This document shows, piece by piece, positions 19,765 through 28,951 of a DNA stretch of 64,000 bases. The position numbers were made by a program, and so were the translations under genes. This DNA comes from Denitrificimonas caeni (GTDB lineage: Bacteria > Pseudomonadota > Gammaproteobacteria > Pseudomonadales > Pseudomonadaceae). Every line of letters starts with the position of its first letter. The stretch's first letter is position 1. The notes beneath the pieces are model-generated. The model was not told the origin of the DNA, ran no database searches, and saw only the letters and a program-made list of their open reading frames with translations. The DNA is taken from NCBI RefSeq assembly GCF_905120345.1, contig NZ_CAJHOA010000006.1:62001-126000 (forward strand). The letters run 5' to 3'.

Positions 19765-20508
19765 ATGCCTGCTCAACCTCTTGGCGGCCCCCAGTATTTA
19801 AATGCGGGCTTTAAAATGATTATGCGTCCTGATTTACGCATCTTCGTCTTATTACCACTCTCAATTAATATCGCAGTTTTTTTCGGATTGATTTACTTTG
19901 CAGTACAACGCTTTAATGGCTGGGTTGCACAACTAATGCCTAATCTACCCAGCTGGTTATCATTTTTAGACTATATTTTGTGGCCGCTGTTTGTAGTGTT
20001 AGTGTTGTTGATTATATTTTTCACCTTTACCACCATCGCCAATTTGATTGCTTCGCCCTTTAATAGCTTTCTCGCTGAAAAAGTTGAGGTCATTGCTCGC
20101 GGAGAAGATCATTTCCCGCCTTTTAGCTGGGGTGAACTGCTGGCAATGGTACCGCGCACGATGTGGCGGGAAATGCGTAAACTGGGCTATTTCTTGCCTC
20201 GCGCACTGGGCTTATTGATTTTATCTTTTATACCTGGAGTCAATATTATTGCAGCACCACTCTGGGTGTTATTTAATATTTGGATGATGGCGGTGCAGTA
20301 TATTGACTACCCAGCTGATAATAATAAAGTTAGCTGGACAGTGATGCTGGCATGGCTGCGCAGCAAACGCTGGCTCAGTTTAGGCTTTGGCGGCATCACT
20401 TATTTAGCGCTAATGGTGCCTTTTTTTAATCTGATTGCCATGCCCGCAGCGATTGCCGGTGCCACGTTACTCTGGGTTGAACAGCGCAAAACGGAACCGA
20501 CGGTTTAG
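19765..20508 (+). CDS. cysZ: Sulfate transporter CysZ
   Basis: CysZ (247 residues) is an inner-membrane protein that moves sulfate into the cytoplasm for cysteine synthesis. Recognised by [20 protein letters not shown] at the N-terminus, the stretch [17 protein letters not shown], and four strongly hydrophobic regions (about 27-48, 70-95, 140-165 and 205-235). AGGAAA precedes the ATG. It stands alone, with the orphan sulfate-binding protein about 9 kb away. Confidence 0.93.
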   Translation: MPAQPLGGPQYLNAGFKMIMRPDLRIFVLLPLSINIAVFFGLIYFAVQRFNGWVAQLMPNLPSWLSFLDYILWPLFVVLVLLIIFFTFTTIANLIASPFNSFLAEKVEVIARGEDHFPPFSWGELLAMVPRTMWREMRKLGYFLPRALGLLILSFIPGVNIIAAPLWVLFNIWMMAVQYIDYPADNNKVSWTVMLAWLRSKRWLSLGFGGITYLALMVPFFNLIAMPAAIAGATLLWVEQRKTEPTV

Positions 20509-20520
20509 CGAAATAAGCCA

Positions 20521-20543
20521 GCTGCACTGTCAAACAGTGCAGC
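20521..20543. repeat. Perfect inverted repeat after cysZ
   Basis: GCTGCACTGT and ACAGTGCAGC form a perfect 10-bp stem with a three-base loop, 12 bases after the cysZ stop. It lacks a T-run. A role in 3' end formation or mRNA stability is likely but not shown. Confidence 0.6.
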
Positions 20544-20557
20544 GACTCAGCAGACAT

Positions 20558-20754
20558 TTAGACTAATGCATCTTGCTCTTCTTGCGGCAAGACTTTAAAG
20601 CCTGATAAATCATGCACCCAATACTGGATCGCCGCTCGACTATCACTGCTAAGCGGCGCAGTGCTGTAGCAAGATGTTCGCTCGACTCGAGGGTAAAAAC
20701 ATGGCGTGCAAGGGGCTGACGCTCAACGGTGCAAGGAAATACGCAGCGAATCAC
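20558..20754 (-). pseudogene. Small unknown gene broken by a frameshift
   Basis: On the minus strand a frame opens at GTG 20752-20754, with AAAGG five bases before it, and reads a plausible protein (VIRCVFPCTVERQPLARHV...) for about 36 codons. A second frame then continues with equally protein-like sequence (SDSRAAIQYWVHDLSGFKV..., ending LPQEEQDALV) to a TAA at 20558-20560. Joining the two would give about 65 residues. The first frame, if continued, becomes arginine/serine-rich and unconvincing. Either a single-base change or a sequencing error explains this; a programmed shift is less likely as no slippery run is present. Family not recognised. Confidence 0.45.
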
Positions 20755-20862
20755 CAGTGCCTTTATAGCTGTTTAAAACTTATTTTGATAAAGACGGTCT
20801 AAGTTGCATAGAATAAAGAATAAAGCTGCTTACTCTACCATTAAGCCTCTAAGGAATTGACC

Positions 20863-21546
20863 ATGCTAAAACTCTCAACATCTCGCACTCTGATTGCCAC
20901 CAGCCTCTTTGTTGTGCTGGCGGGTTGTGCCAATAACAATCCTTATGAGGGACAACAAGGTACTTCGAACAAAACAGCCGTTTATGGTGGTTTAGGTGCA
21001 CTTGGTGGTGCGGTTATTGGTGCCGCCACTTCCAGCAAGAAAGACCGCGGTAAAGGCGCTCTAATTGGTGCTGCGGTCGCCGGTGCAGCCGGTGCAGGTT
21101 ATGGTTACTATGCAGATAAACAAGAAGCTGAACTGCGTCGCAGCATGCAAGGTACAGGCATTGATGTACAACGGGATGGCGATAACTTAACTCTAGTGAT
21201 GCCCGGCAATGTCACTTTTGCCACCGATTCAGCGACCATCTCAGGCAACTTTTATGGCACGCTCAACAACCTAGTGCAATCCTTTAACCAATATGATCAA
21301 AATACCATTGAGATCGTTGGTCATACTGACAGTACTGGTCCCTATCAGCACAACATGAACCTGTCACAACGTCGTGCACAAAGTGTTGCCGACTACTTGC
21401 GCAACCAAGGTGTCAACGGCATGCGCATGAGCGTTCGCGGTGTCGGTCCAGACCAACCCGTTGCTGATAACAACAGCGCACAAGGTCGTCAACAAAACCG
21501 TCGAGTAGAAATTAATCTACGTCCGATCCCAGGCGCTTACCAGTAA
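20863..21546 (+). CDS. OmpA-family outer-membrane lipoprotein (YiaD-like)
   Basis: A 227-residue lipoprotein: signal peptide with lipobox VLAGC, a glycine-zipper region at about 45-85 (GGLGALGGAVIGAATS and GALIGAAVAGAAGAGYGYY), and a C-terminal OmpA peptidoglycan-binding domain with IEIVGHTDSTGPYQHNMNLS and NRRVEINLRP. It probably links the outer membrane to the cell wall, like YiaD. The ATG at 20863 has AAGGA seven bases before it; an in-frame TTG six bases upstream is less likely. Confidence 0.92.
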   Translation: MLKLSTSRTLIATSLFVVLAGCANNNPYEGQQGTSNKTAVYGGLGALGGAVIGAATSSKKDRGKGALIGAAVAGAAGAGYGYYADKQEAELRRSMQGTGIDVQRDGDNLTLVMPGNVTFATDSATISGNFYGTLNNLVQSFNQYDQNTIEIVGHTDSTGPYQHNMNLSQRRAQSVADYLRNQGVNGMRMSVRGVGPDQPVADNNSAQGRQQNRRVEINLRPIPGAYQ

Positions 21547-21551
21547 ACGAC

Positions 21552-21582
21552 ACGCCTCGCTGGCTATCTGCTAGCGAGGCGT
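21552..21582. terminator. Hairpin between the OmpA lipoprotein and the GIY-YIG gene
   Basis: ACGCCTCGCT and AGCGAGGCGT pair perfectly over 10 bp around an 11-base loop. The hairpin lies just after the OmpA-like gene and overlaps the stop of the convergent gene. No long T-run follows on either strand, so it is a possible rather than a typical terminator. Confidence 0.5.
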
Positions 21583-21879
21583 ATCTGTCATCATCGCCTT
21601 AACTAATAACCGATTACTTGACGCCAGCAACAGCTGTTCTTTAGCGACTTTAGGTAAACGTTTAATCGCCAGCTCACGCTTCAATGCCGTAGATTTATCG
21701 GCACACTCTTCGATATAGACCAACGCCTGCGCTGGACTGGTCGAAAAAAACCTCGCACCCTTCCCTGCACAATGCTGAGCAAAACGCTTCTGCGCATCTA
21801 AACTGATCCCACAATATAAAGCCTGATTGGCCGCACGTACTAAGTACACATACCACGCGGATTGTAATGCTGCGGTCAT
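21571..21879 (-). CDS. GIY-YIG nuclease-domain protein (UPF0213/YhbQ type)
   Basis: A 102-residue single-domain protein. The GIY-YIG core is [18 protein letters not shown] (about 9-26), followed by the conserved arginine helix [18 protein letters not shown] and a glutamate in [15 protein letters not shown]. YhbQ-like members are described as DNA-acting nucleases linked to repair, but the cellular role here is unknown. I start at the ATG 21877-21879, which has GAGGA before it; an upstream in-frame start would add 15 residues. Confidence 0.88.
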   Translation of the reverse strand: MTAALQSAWYVYLVRAANQALYCGISLDAQKRFAQHCAGKGARFFSTSPAQALVYIEECADKSTALKRELAIKRLPKVAKEQLLLASSNRLLVKAMMTDTPR

Positions 21880-21962
21880 ACCGTCCTCTGTCTCTATGTG
21901 GCTTTTATAGCGCAACCTAAGCAATAATCCGCTACAAACACCCTTTGATACGGATTCATCTG

Positions 21963-22445
21963 ATGCATATTCATATTCTAACTACAGGTGGCACCTTTGA
22001 TAAAATTTATCATGATGCACTATCTGAGTTTGCCATTGGCGAGCCAATGGCATCTGAGTTGTTGCAAGAAGCTGGCGTTAATCTATCCTATAGCGTCGAC
22101 AGTCTGCTAAAAAAAGACAGCCTTGAACTGACCGATGTCGATCGCGAATTACTCCGTAAGCAGGTCTATAACAGCCCGCACCAACATATTCTCATCATTC
22201 ATGGCACTGATACCATGTCATTAAGCGCCCAACACTTAGGCACTGTCACCAATAAAACCGTGGTCTTTACCGGAGCTATGCAACCGGCGCGTATGCGCAA
22301 AAGCGATGCGCCTTTTAATTTAGGTTTTGCTATTGGCGTGCTGCAATGCTTAGACTCAGGCATCTATATTGCCATGAACGGGCAAATTTTTAACGCGGAC
22401 AATGTGCAGAAAAATCGCAGTATGAGCCGTTTCGAAACCCTTTAA
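21963..22445 (+). CDS. Asparaginase-domain protein (short form)
   Basis: A 160-residue protein corresponding to the N-terminal domain of type I/II asparaginases only: the nucleophile region [14 protein letters not shown] is at the start and the second threonine motif [12 protein letters not shown] near residue 84 is present, with FTGAMQPAR following. The C-terminal domain of full asparaginases (about 330 residues) is absent. Such short proteins are common in Proteobacteria, so this is not a truncation by itself. Activity is unproven. The esterase gene starts 12 bases after its stop. Confidence 0.85.
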   Translation: MHIHILTTGGTFDKIYHDALSEFAIGEPMASELLQEAGVNLSYSVDSLLKKDSLELTDVDRELLRKQVYNSPHQHILIIHGTDTMSLSAQHLGTVTNKTVVFTGAMQPARMRKSDAPFNLGFAIGVLQCLDSGIYIAMNGQIFNADNVQKNRSMSRFETL

Positions 22446-22457
22446 GAAGACTTATTC

Positions 22458-23120
22458 ATGATCAAAAATGCCTTAATTGTTGAATCCTTACAGCCCGCTG
22501 ACGCCTGCGTTATTTGGTTACACGGTTTAGGTGCTGACCGCACTGACTTTGAACCAGTGGCGCGCATGCTGCAGCCGCAATTACCCAGTATGCGCTTTAT
22601 TTTGCCGCAAGCACCCACTCAAGCAGTGACCATTAATGGCGGTTACGTGATGCCCAGCTGGTACGATATTTTATCCATCAGCCCTGGTAAGCGCGCGATT
22701 AACAGCGAGCAGCTGGAAGCCTCCGCACAACAACTGATCACCCTGATGGAACAGCAGCGCGACAGCGGCATCAGCCCCACACGTCTATTCTTAGCCGGCT
22801 TCTCACAAGGTGGCGCTGTAGTTTTGCACACGGCATTCTTACGCTGGAATGAAGCCTTGGGTGGCGTTCTGGCGTTATCTACCTACGCCCCCACCTTTGA
22901 GAACGTCAGCGCAATCAGTCCTCTACAGGCACGCACCCCCACCCTGTGTATGCATGGCCGCAACGACCCAGTCGTACCCTTTGCAATGGGCCAAGCCGTA
23001 CAGCAACAACTGAATGTTTGGGGTGTGCCCGTATCGTGGCAAGACTACCCAATGGAACACGCGGTTTGCCAAGAGCAAATTACTGATATCGGTAACTGGC
23101 TCAGCACACAATTACAGTAA
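22458..23120 (+). CDS. Carboxylesterase of the phospholipase/carboxylesterase family
   Basis: An alpha/beta hydrolase of 220 residues. The nucleophile is the serine in AGFSQGGAVV (about 114), the acid is the aspartate in HGRNDPVVPF, and the histidine is in PMEHAVCQEQ. The N-terminal CVIWLHGLGADRTDF provides the oxyanion region. Members hydrolyse short acyl esters and act like acyl-protein thioesterases. It matches the gene I recall next to the acyl-CoA ligase and rhlB in P. aeruginosa (PA3859). No signal peptide, so cytoplasmic. Confidence 0.93.
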   Translation: MIKNALIVESLQPADACVIWLHGLGADRTDFEPVARMLQPQLPSMRFILPQAPTQAVTINGGYVMPSWYDILSISPGKRAINSEQLEASAQQLITLMEQQRDSGISPTRLFLAGFSQGGAVVLHTAFLRWNEALGGVLALSTYAPTFENVSAISPLQARTPTLCMHGRNDPVVPFAMGQAVQQQLNVWGVPVSWQDYPMEHAVCQEQITDIGNWLSTQLQ

Positions 23121-23179
23121 GAACACAGCCCTAATCAGCGCTTACAGCAGACATCATTGATAATAATAAAAGGTGCAGT

Positions 23180-25084
23180 ATGACGATAACGGCAAAAGAG
23201 ATTCGTTCACTGGCAGACATCCAAACCATTGAACGCACACCACTGGCACAACGTGATCTACCTAAAAGCACCTATGAGTTAATCGGGCGTAGCGCACAGC
23301 GCGCGCCCGATGCCACGGCCCTAACATTTTTACTGCAAGGCAGTGATGATGAGCAGCCTTTTACCTTAAGTTACGCAGAGCTGTTTGCAAAAATCACGCA
23401 AACAGCTAATGCCTTGCACCGCCTTGGTTTAGCTAAAAATCAAGCGGTGTCTTTTTTATTACCCAACTTGCCACACACTCACTACAGCATTTGGGGTGGC
23501 GAGGCCGCAGGAATTGTTAACGCCATTAATCCGTTACTCGATGCAGAGCATATTCTCGAGCTGATTAAGGCGTCCAAGTCTGAGATTCTGGTAACTCTCG
23601 CCCCCTTCCCTGGCACCGAACTCTGGGGCAAAGTCGCCGCGATGCGCGATCAACTCAGCCATTTAAAAGCCATTATTGTTGTCGATCTGGCCAATTTTTT
23701 ACCTGAGCCACAACAAACTGCAATCAAAGCGATGCGCGGCCCGCTGCCAGAGGGTGTGCTGGAATTTGATGCGTTGATTGCTCAGTGCCCCGCCGACCAT
23801 CTGGAAAGTCAGCGCGTTTTTCATCCCGACGATATCGCCAGTTACTTCCACACTGGCGGCACCACTGGCACGCCCAAGTTAGCGCCGCACAGCCACCATA
23901 ATGAAGTAGTCATGGCCTATAGCATGTCGTTGATCACGGGCTTCGATCAAAGTGATACGGCGCTATGTGGATTGCCTTTATTTCACGTTAATGCCGTAAT
24001 TGTCACTGGTTTAACGCCGTTCTTAACCTGTTCACAGGTACTACTGGCCACCCCACAAGGTTATCGCACTCCGGCACTGCTGAAAAACTTCTGGAAAATT
24101 ATTGAACGCCATAAAGTCTCCTTTTTCAGTGGCGTGCCAACTATTTACGCAGCGCTTCTCGAAGTACCCAGTCAAGACCATGATTTATCCAGCTTGAAGT
24201 ATGCCCTCTGTGGTGCAGCACCGATGCCGGTTGAACTCATTCGCCAGTTTGAGCAACGCACTGGCGTGCGTCTGATTGAAGGGTATGGCTTGACCGAAGG
24301 CACCTGTGGCAGCTGCGCCAGCCCAGCAGGCGGCGAGCTGCGTCCCGGCTCAATTGGTTTGCGTATGCCTTATTGCGAAGTGGTGATTAAGATCATCGAC
24401 GCAGAGGGTCAGTTCATCCGTGATGCAGTTACCGATGAAGTGGGCCAGCTGTGCATTCGTGGCCCCAGCGTCTTTAAAGGCTACTTAAAAGAGTCGAATA
24501 ACCAAGACATTTGGCTGGATGGCGACTGGTTTAATACCGGTGACTTAGGCCGCCAAGATGCCGATGGTTATTTTTGGCTAACCGGGCGCAGTAAAGATTT
24601 GATCATTCGTGGCGGCCACAATATTGACCCACAAATGATTGAAGAAGCCATGTATCAACATCCAGCGGTGGCGGTGGCTGCAGCGGTCGGTAAACCGGAT
24701 GAGCGTGTTGGCGAGCTGCCGGCGGTGTATATCCAGCTTAAACCTGGACACAGCGCCAGCAACGCAGACTTACTGCAGCATGCACAACACACGATTCACG
24801 AACGTGCGGCAATTCCTAAAGATATTTGGTTACTCGAACACATCCCAGTGACCGCGGTAGGGAAGATTTTTAAACCACAATTACGTTTAGATGCTATGCG
24901 CCGCGTGCTGCTTGAGCGTTTAGCCGATCTAGCCGAAGAGGTGCAGATTGAGGTGAGCGCTGATGCTACATACGGTATGTTTGCCGAGATTAAGTTGCAA
25001 CATCCTAGTCTTAATTGGCAAGCCAATGCTAAACAACGATTAGACCTGTTTAAGCTGCGCTACAGCTTGGTATCCGCGCAATAA
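23180..25084 (+). CDS. Acyl-CoA synthetase (AMP-binding)
   Basis: A 634-residue adenylate-forming enzyme that would activate a carboxylic acid to its CoA thioester. The P-loop-like motif YFHTGGTTGTPKLAPHSH is near 222, GYGLTEGTCG near 370, the hinge/aspartate motif WFNTGDLGRQDADGYFWLTG near 452, and the catalytic lysine region is VTAVGKIFKPQLR near 570. AAAGG precedes the ATG. The natural acid is not known; neighbours (esterase upstream, rhlB downstream) are conserved in Pseudomonas but do not name a pathway. Confidence 0.92.
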   Translation: MTITAKEIRSLADIQTIERTPLAQRDLPKSTYELIGRSAQRAPDATALTFLLQGSDDEQPFTLSYAELFAKITQTANALHRLGLAKNQAVSFLLPNLPHTHYSIWGGEAAGIVNAINPLLDAEHILELIKASKSEILVTLAPFPGTELWGKVAAMRDQLSHLKAIIVVDLANFLPEPQQTAIKAMRGPLPEGVLEFDALIAQCPADHLESQRVFHPDDIASYFHTGGTTGTPKLAPHSHHNEVVMAYSMSLITGFDQSDTALCGLPLFHVNAVIVTGLTPFLTCSQVLLATPQGYRTPALLKNFWKIIERHKVSFFSGVPTIYAALLEVPSQDHDLSSLKYALCGAAPMPVELIRQFEQRTGVRLIEGYGLTEGTCGSCASPAGGELRPGSIGLRMPYCEVVIKIIDAEGQFIRDAVTDEVGQLCIRGPSVFKGYLKESNNQDIWLDGDWFNTGDLGRQDADGYFWLTGRSKDLIIRGGHNIDPQMIEEAMYQHPAVAVAAAVGKPDERVGELPAVYIQLKPGHSASNADLLQHAQHTIHERAAIPKDIWLLEHIPVTAVGKIFKPQLRLDAMRRVLLERLADLAEEVQIEVSADATYGMFAEIKLQHPSLNWQANAKQRLDLFKLRYSLVSAQ

Positions 25085-25365
25085 CTATAGTTTGAAACGC
25101 TGCCTGGCACATTAAAATACGCCAAGGCAGCGCCCGCATATCACTCAACTAGCTCAAAAAACTGATCATTAACCCACATGACAGGGTGCACTAATGCGTG
25201 CCAACTGAGCTTTTATCTATCGCAGATAGCGCTGCAAGACTCTTGAAGGCCAGCAATAACGCCATCAGCAACACCGCACAAGTCAGCAACAGTGAAACAA
25301 TTTCTACAAAGCGCTGCTATGGCTTACACTACAGAGTATTCATAAGCTATTAATAAGAGAACGCC
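25085..25365. other. Intergenic region before rhlB
   Basis: No supported gene. A hairpin (CGCTGCCTGGC with GCCAAGGCAGCG, one bulge) at 25098-25131 lacks a T-run but may mark the end of the acyl-CoA ligase transcript. On the minus strand 25191-25316 is an open hydrophobic frame of 41 codons with no usable start codon. Confidence 0.45.
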
Positions 25366-26781
25366 GTGCTTAAAGCACTTAAAAGTATTTTCAAAAAAGA
25401 CCCAGAGCCAACCGTAGCGCCCAAAGAGACTGCGGTTACGCCACAAGCGCCCCGCCCTGAGTCAGAAACCAAGCCGGCTCAGCATAGCGCAGAGCAGAGC
25501 AAACCTTTGCCTAAAAAGCCTCGACCACAGAAAGCCCAACCTGCAAAATCACACATACCACAAATACCTTGGTCATTGACTGACTTTGAGGTTGAGCCTG
25601 CAGAAGGTAAAGTCCGCTTCCACGACTTCGCGCTGGCTCCTGAACTGATGCATGCCATTCAAGACTTAGGTTTTCCGTACTGCACTCCAATTCAAGCGCA
25701 AGTCTTAGGTCACACCTTAGTGGGTAAAGATGCGATTGGTCGTGCGCAAACGGGCACTGGTAAAACCGCAGCATTTTTAATATCGACGATCAGCCAGTTG
25801 ACGCAAACGCGTCCACCAGATGAGCGTTATATGGGCGAACCGCGTGCGTTAATTATCGCACCAACCCGTGAACTGGTAGTACAGATTGCTAACGATGCCA
25901 TTGCTCTAACCAAATACACCAACCTCAATGTTATGAGTTTTGTTGGCGGTATGGACTTTGACAAGCAACGCAAGTTATTGGAATCGCGCTACTGCGATAT
26001 TCTAGTGGCGACGCCAGGTCGTTTACTCGATTTTAATCAGCGCGGTGAAGTACACCTCGACATGGTTGAAGTACTGGTGTTGGACGAAGCTGACCGCATG
26101 CTGGATATGGGCTTTATCCCTCAAGTACGCCAAATTATTCGGCAAACACCGCATAAAGAAGAGCGTCAAACGTTGCTGTTCTCGGCGACCTTTACCGAAG
26201 ACGTGATGAACCTGTCCAAGCAATGGACTACAGATCCAGCTATTGTTGAAATTGAACCCGAACAAGTCGCCAGTGACTCAGTTGAACAGCATGTCTACGC
26301 CGTTGCCGGCAGTGACAAATACAAACTGCTGTACAACCTGATTCAGAATAACAACTGGCCGCGCGTGATCGTCTTTGCTAACCGTAAAGATGAAGTGCGT
26401 CGTATTGAAGAGCGTCTGACTCGCGATGGTATTAGCGCGGCACAGATGTCCGGTGATGTGGCTCAGCATAAACGTATTAAAGTATTGGAAGATTTCCGTT
26501 CCGGTCGGCTACGCGTACTAGTAGCGACTGATGTTGCCGGTCGCGGCATCCATGTCGACGATATCAGCCACGTCGTTAACTTTACCCTACCGGAAGATCC
26601 AGATGACTATGTACACCGTATCGGTCGTACCGGTCGTGCTGGCACCACCGGCGTGTCGATCAGCTTTGCCGGCGAAGATGACTCCTATGCCCTGCCGCCG
26701 ATTGAAGCACTGCTGGGTCATAAGATTCAGTGTGAAACACCGACAGAAGATTTATTAGTGGCACCACCGAAAAGCCGCTAA
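25366..26781 (+). CDS. rhlB: DEAD-box ATP-dependent RNA helicase RhlB
   Basis: A 471-residue RNA helicase. After a basic proline/lysine-rich N-terminal extension (about 1-65) come the Q motif, ATPase motif [21 protein letters not shown] in [18 protein letters not shown], and the C-terminal motif [13 protein letters not shown]. RhlB unwinds RNA for degradation with RNase E in E. coli; the Pseudomonas protein carries a longer N-terminus, as here. Start is GTG 25366. Followed by a terminator. Confidence 0.94.
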   Translation: MLKALKSIFKKDPEPTVAPKETAVTPQAPRPESETKPAQHSAEQSKPLPKKPRPQKAQPAKSHIPQIPWSLTDFEVEPAEGKVRFHDFALAPELMHAIQDLGFPYCTPIQAQVLGHTLVGKDAIGRAQTGTGKTAAFLISTISQLTQTRPPDERYMGEPRALIIAPTRELVVQIANDAIALTKYTNLNVMSFVGGMDFDKQRKLLESRYCDILVATPGRLLDFNQRGEVHLDMVEVLVLDEADRMLDMGFIPQVRQIIRQTPHKEERQTLLFSATFTEDVMNLSKQWTTDPAIVEIEPEQVASDSVEQHVYAVAGSDKYKLLYNLIQNNNWPRVIVFANRKDEVRRIEERLTRDGISAAQMSGDVAQHKRIKVLEDFRSGRLRVLVATDVAGRGIHVDDISHVVNFTLPEDPDDYVHRIGRTGRAGTTGVSISFAGEDDSYALPPIEALLGHKIQCETPTEDLLVAPPKSR

Positions 26782-26800
26782 TTGTTACTGAAATAAATCG

Positions 26801-26845
26801 ACCACTACCAGCCGTGTACATAGCATGGGTTGGTAGTGGTTTTTT
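26801..26845 (+). terminator. Terminator after rhlB
   Basis: ACCACTACCA (26801-26810) pairs perfectly with TGGTAGTGGT (26831-26840), with a 20-base loop and then a T-run. It lies 20 bases after the rhlB stop. Confidence 0.82.
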
Positions 26846-26884
26846 ATTGTGCTATTGGTCAAAAATTAAACTATAGATCCAAAC

Positions 26885-26911
26885 TCAAGCCTTTTAGATC
26901 GTTGCCGATAA
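26885..26911 (+). promoter_or_regulatory. FliA (sigma-28) promoter of the chemoreceptor gene
   Basis: TCAA (26885-26888), 15 bases, then a perfect GCCGATAA (26904-26911). This matches the sigma-28 consensus and the TCAAG-type -35 used in Pseudomonas flagellar late genes. It lies 80 bases before the start codon and in the right direction. Confidence 0.8.
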
Positions 26912-26990
26912 AATACTATTGACCCTTATTTATAAACTGCTCATCAACAGTTTCCTGTAAGAGAAAACCACCGATTAGCTTACTGGAAGC

Positions 26991-28874
26991 ATGTCCATGA
27001 CTAAAAACCTCAAGTTCAGTCACAAAATTCTTCTCGCCGCCTCACTGGTAGTGATAACAGCCTTTTCAGTGTTTACCCTGTATAACGATTATTTACAGCG
27101 CAATGCAATTAAAAATGACCTAGAAAACTACCTTAATGAAATTGGCAATCTTGGCTCGAGCACGATTGAAAACTGGCTATCAGGACGTATCCTACTGCTA
27201 GAAAGCACTGCACAATCTGTAGCTCGTGACAGTGAAGACGCTCAGGTCATTAGCTTAATTGAGCAAAAAGCACTGGCCAATACGTTTTTGTACACCTATC
27301 TCGGCACGCGCAGCGGGCAGTTTATTTCACGACCTAAAGATACCATTCCTGACGACTACGACCCTCGTACTCGGCCTTGGTATAAAGATGCCAGTAGCGC
27401 TGGCAAAACCACACTGACAGAGCCCTATATTGATGTCTCTACCAATAAGCTCGTAATTACTATTGCCACTCCAGCAGACAGAGTCGGCGTGGTCGGTGGA
27501 GATTTAAGTCTAGAAACGCTTACCAAGACACTGGCCAGCTTAAAAATTGATGGCATGGGTTATGCCTTCTTGGTCAGCGCCGACGGCAAAATACTGGTTC
27601 ACCCTGACAGCACAGTGGTTAACAAGTCCATTAAACACGTTTATCCAGACCGTACACCGCTGATTAACAGCAGTATGAGCGCAACCTCACTGAATGGTAC
27701 GGAACAAATTCTAACCTTCGCACCGATCAAAGGCCTACCGACTGTGGATTGGTACATTGGATTAGCCGTTGATAAAGACCAAGCCTATGAAATGCTCAGC
27801 GAGTTTCGCGCCTCAGCAATCATTGCCACTATTATTGCCGTGATCATTATTATTACCTTGCTGGGTATGCTCATCCGCGTCCTAATGCAACCGCTCCATA
27901 CCATGAGTCAAGCAATGCGTGATATCGCTCAAGGCGAAGGGGATCTAACCAAGCGTCTGCAGATCCAATCAAACGATGAGTTCGGCCAACTTGCTGGCTC
28001 TTTCAATCAGTTTGTTGAACGTATTCACAGCTCCATTAGCGAAGTGTCGTCCGCGACCACGCTGGTGAATGAGGTGGCTAAACTGGTGGCTAACGCATCC
28101 AACGCCTCGATGCTCAACTCCGATGAGCAAGCCAGCCGAACCAGCAGTGTTGCCGCCGCGATTAATGAGCTCGGTGCAGCCACTCAGGAAATCGCTCGTA
28201 ACGCCGCAGATGCTTCCAATCACGCCTCTTCAGCGCGTCTACAAGCAGAAGACGGTCGTCAAGTTCTCGGCAAAACCATTCAGTCCATGAACGCTCTATC
28301 TGCACAAATCAGCGGTTCTTGCAGCAATATTGAGATACTGAACAGCAAGACAGTCGATATTGGCCAGATACTTGAAGTGATTCAAAGCATCTCCCAGCAA
28401 ACCAACTTGCTTGCTCTCAACGCCGCGATTGAGGCCGCGCGCGCAGGTGAAGCGGGCCGTGGCTTTGCGGTGGTGGCCGACGAAGTGCGGAATCTGGCGC
28501 ATCGCACTCAAACATCCGCGCAAGAAATCCAACAAATGATCGAAGAGTTACAGGTCGGTTCACGTGACGCAGTCACCACGATGACTGAAAGGCAGCGCCA
28601 TAGTGAAGACAGCGTCACTATTGCCAATCAAGCCGGAGAGTCTTTAGGTACAGTGACCAAGCAAATCGAAGACATTGACGGCATGAACCAGTCCGTAGCC
28701 ACAGCGACCGAGGAGCAAACCTCAGTGGTTGAATCGATCAATATCGATATCACCGAAATCAATACACTGAATCAAGAGGGCGTAGAAAACTTACAAGCAA
28801 CCCTGCGTGCCTGTGAAGACCTTGCACAACAAGCCAATCGCTTAAAACATCTGGTGGACAGCTTCCGCATCTAA
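26991..28874 (+). CDS. Methyl-accepting chemotaxis protein with dCache sensor domain
   Basis: A 627-residue transmembrane chemoreceptor: membrane segment 1 (about 12-31), periplasmic double-Cache domain (about 35-270), membrane segment 2 (about 275-300), HAMP domain, and the cytoplasmic signalling part with the tip [20 protein letters not shown] and [16 protein letters not shown]. The sensor keeps the residues of the dCache amino-acid motif (Y123, R128, W130, Y131, Y146/D148, D171), so amino acids are the likely ligands, as for PctA. No CheR-docking pentapeptide is seen at the C-terminus. Two in-frame ATG codons lie six bases apart; either may be used. Confidence 0.94.
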   Translation: MSMTKNLKFSHKILLAASLVVITAFSVFTLYNDYLQRNAIKNDLENYLNEIGNLGSSTIENWLSGRILLLESTAQSVARDSEDAQVISLIEQKALANTFLYTYLGTRSGQFISRPKDTIPDDYDPRTRPWYKDASSAGKTTLTEPYIDVSTNKLVITIATPADRVGVVGGDLSLETLTKTLASLKIDGMGYAFLVSADGKILVHPDSTVVNKSIKHVYPDRTPLINSSMSATSLNGTEQILTFAPIKGLPTVDWYIGLAVDKDQAYEMLSEFRASAIIATIIAVIIIITLLGMLIRVLMQPLHTMSQAMRDIAQGEGDLTKRLQIQSNDEFGQLAGSFNQFVERIHSSISEVSSATTLVNEVAKLVANASNASMLNSDEQASRTSSVAAAINELGAATQEIARNAADASNHASSARLQAEDGRQVLGKTIQSMNALSAQISGSCSNIEILNSKTVDIGQILEVIQSISQQTNLLALNAAIEAARAGEAGRGFAVVADEVRNLAHRTQTSAQEIQQMIEELQVGSRDAVTTMTERQRHSEDSVTIANQAGESLGTVTKQIEDIDGMNQSVATATEEQTSVVESINIDITEINTLNQEGVENLQATLRACEDLAQQANRLKHLVDSFRI

Positions 28875-28883
28875 CCACTGGCC

Positions 28884-28924
28884 AAAAAAGCCAGACGCCA
28901 TTATTGTATGGCTCTGGCTTTTTT
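28884..28924. terminator. Bidirectional terminator between the chemoreceptor and the Gld operon
   Basis: Long stem (AAAAAAGCCAGA with TCTGGCTTTTTT, extended by GCCAT/ATGGC) with T-runs readable in both directions, between two convergent genes. Confidence 0.88.
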
Positions 28925-28951
28925 ATGACTCAGTCTCTGCTCTGCCCTAGC

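Noticed and set aside
21963-22445. Asparaginase gene as a truncated pseudogene
   Set aside because: The single-domain form is common in Proteobacteria, the stop is clean and the downstream gene follows closely, so decay is not indicated.
25191-25316. Hydrophobic 41-codon frame on the minus strand
   Set aside because: It resembles a small membrane peptide but has no start codon other than internal leucine codons. A remnant is possible, but there is not enough to call a gene.
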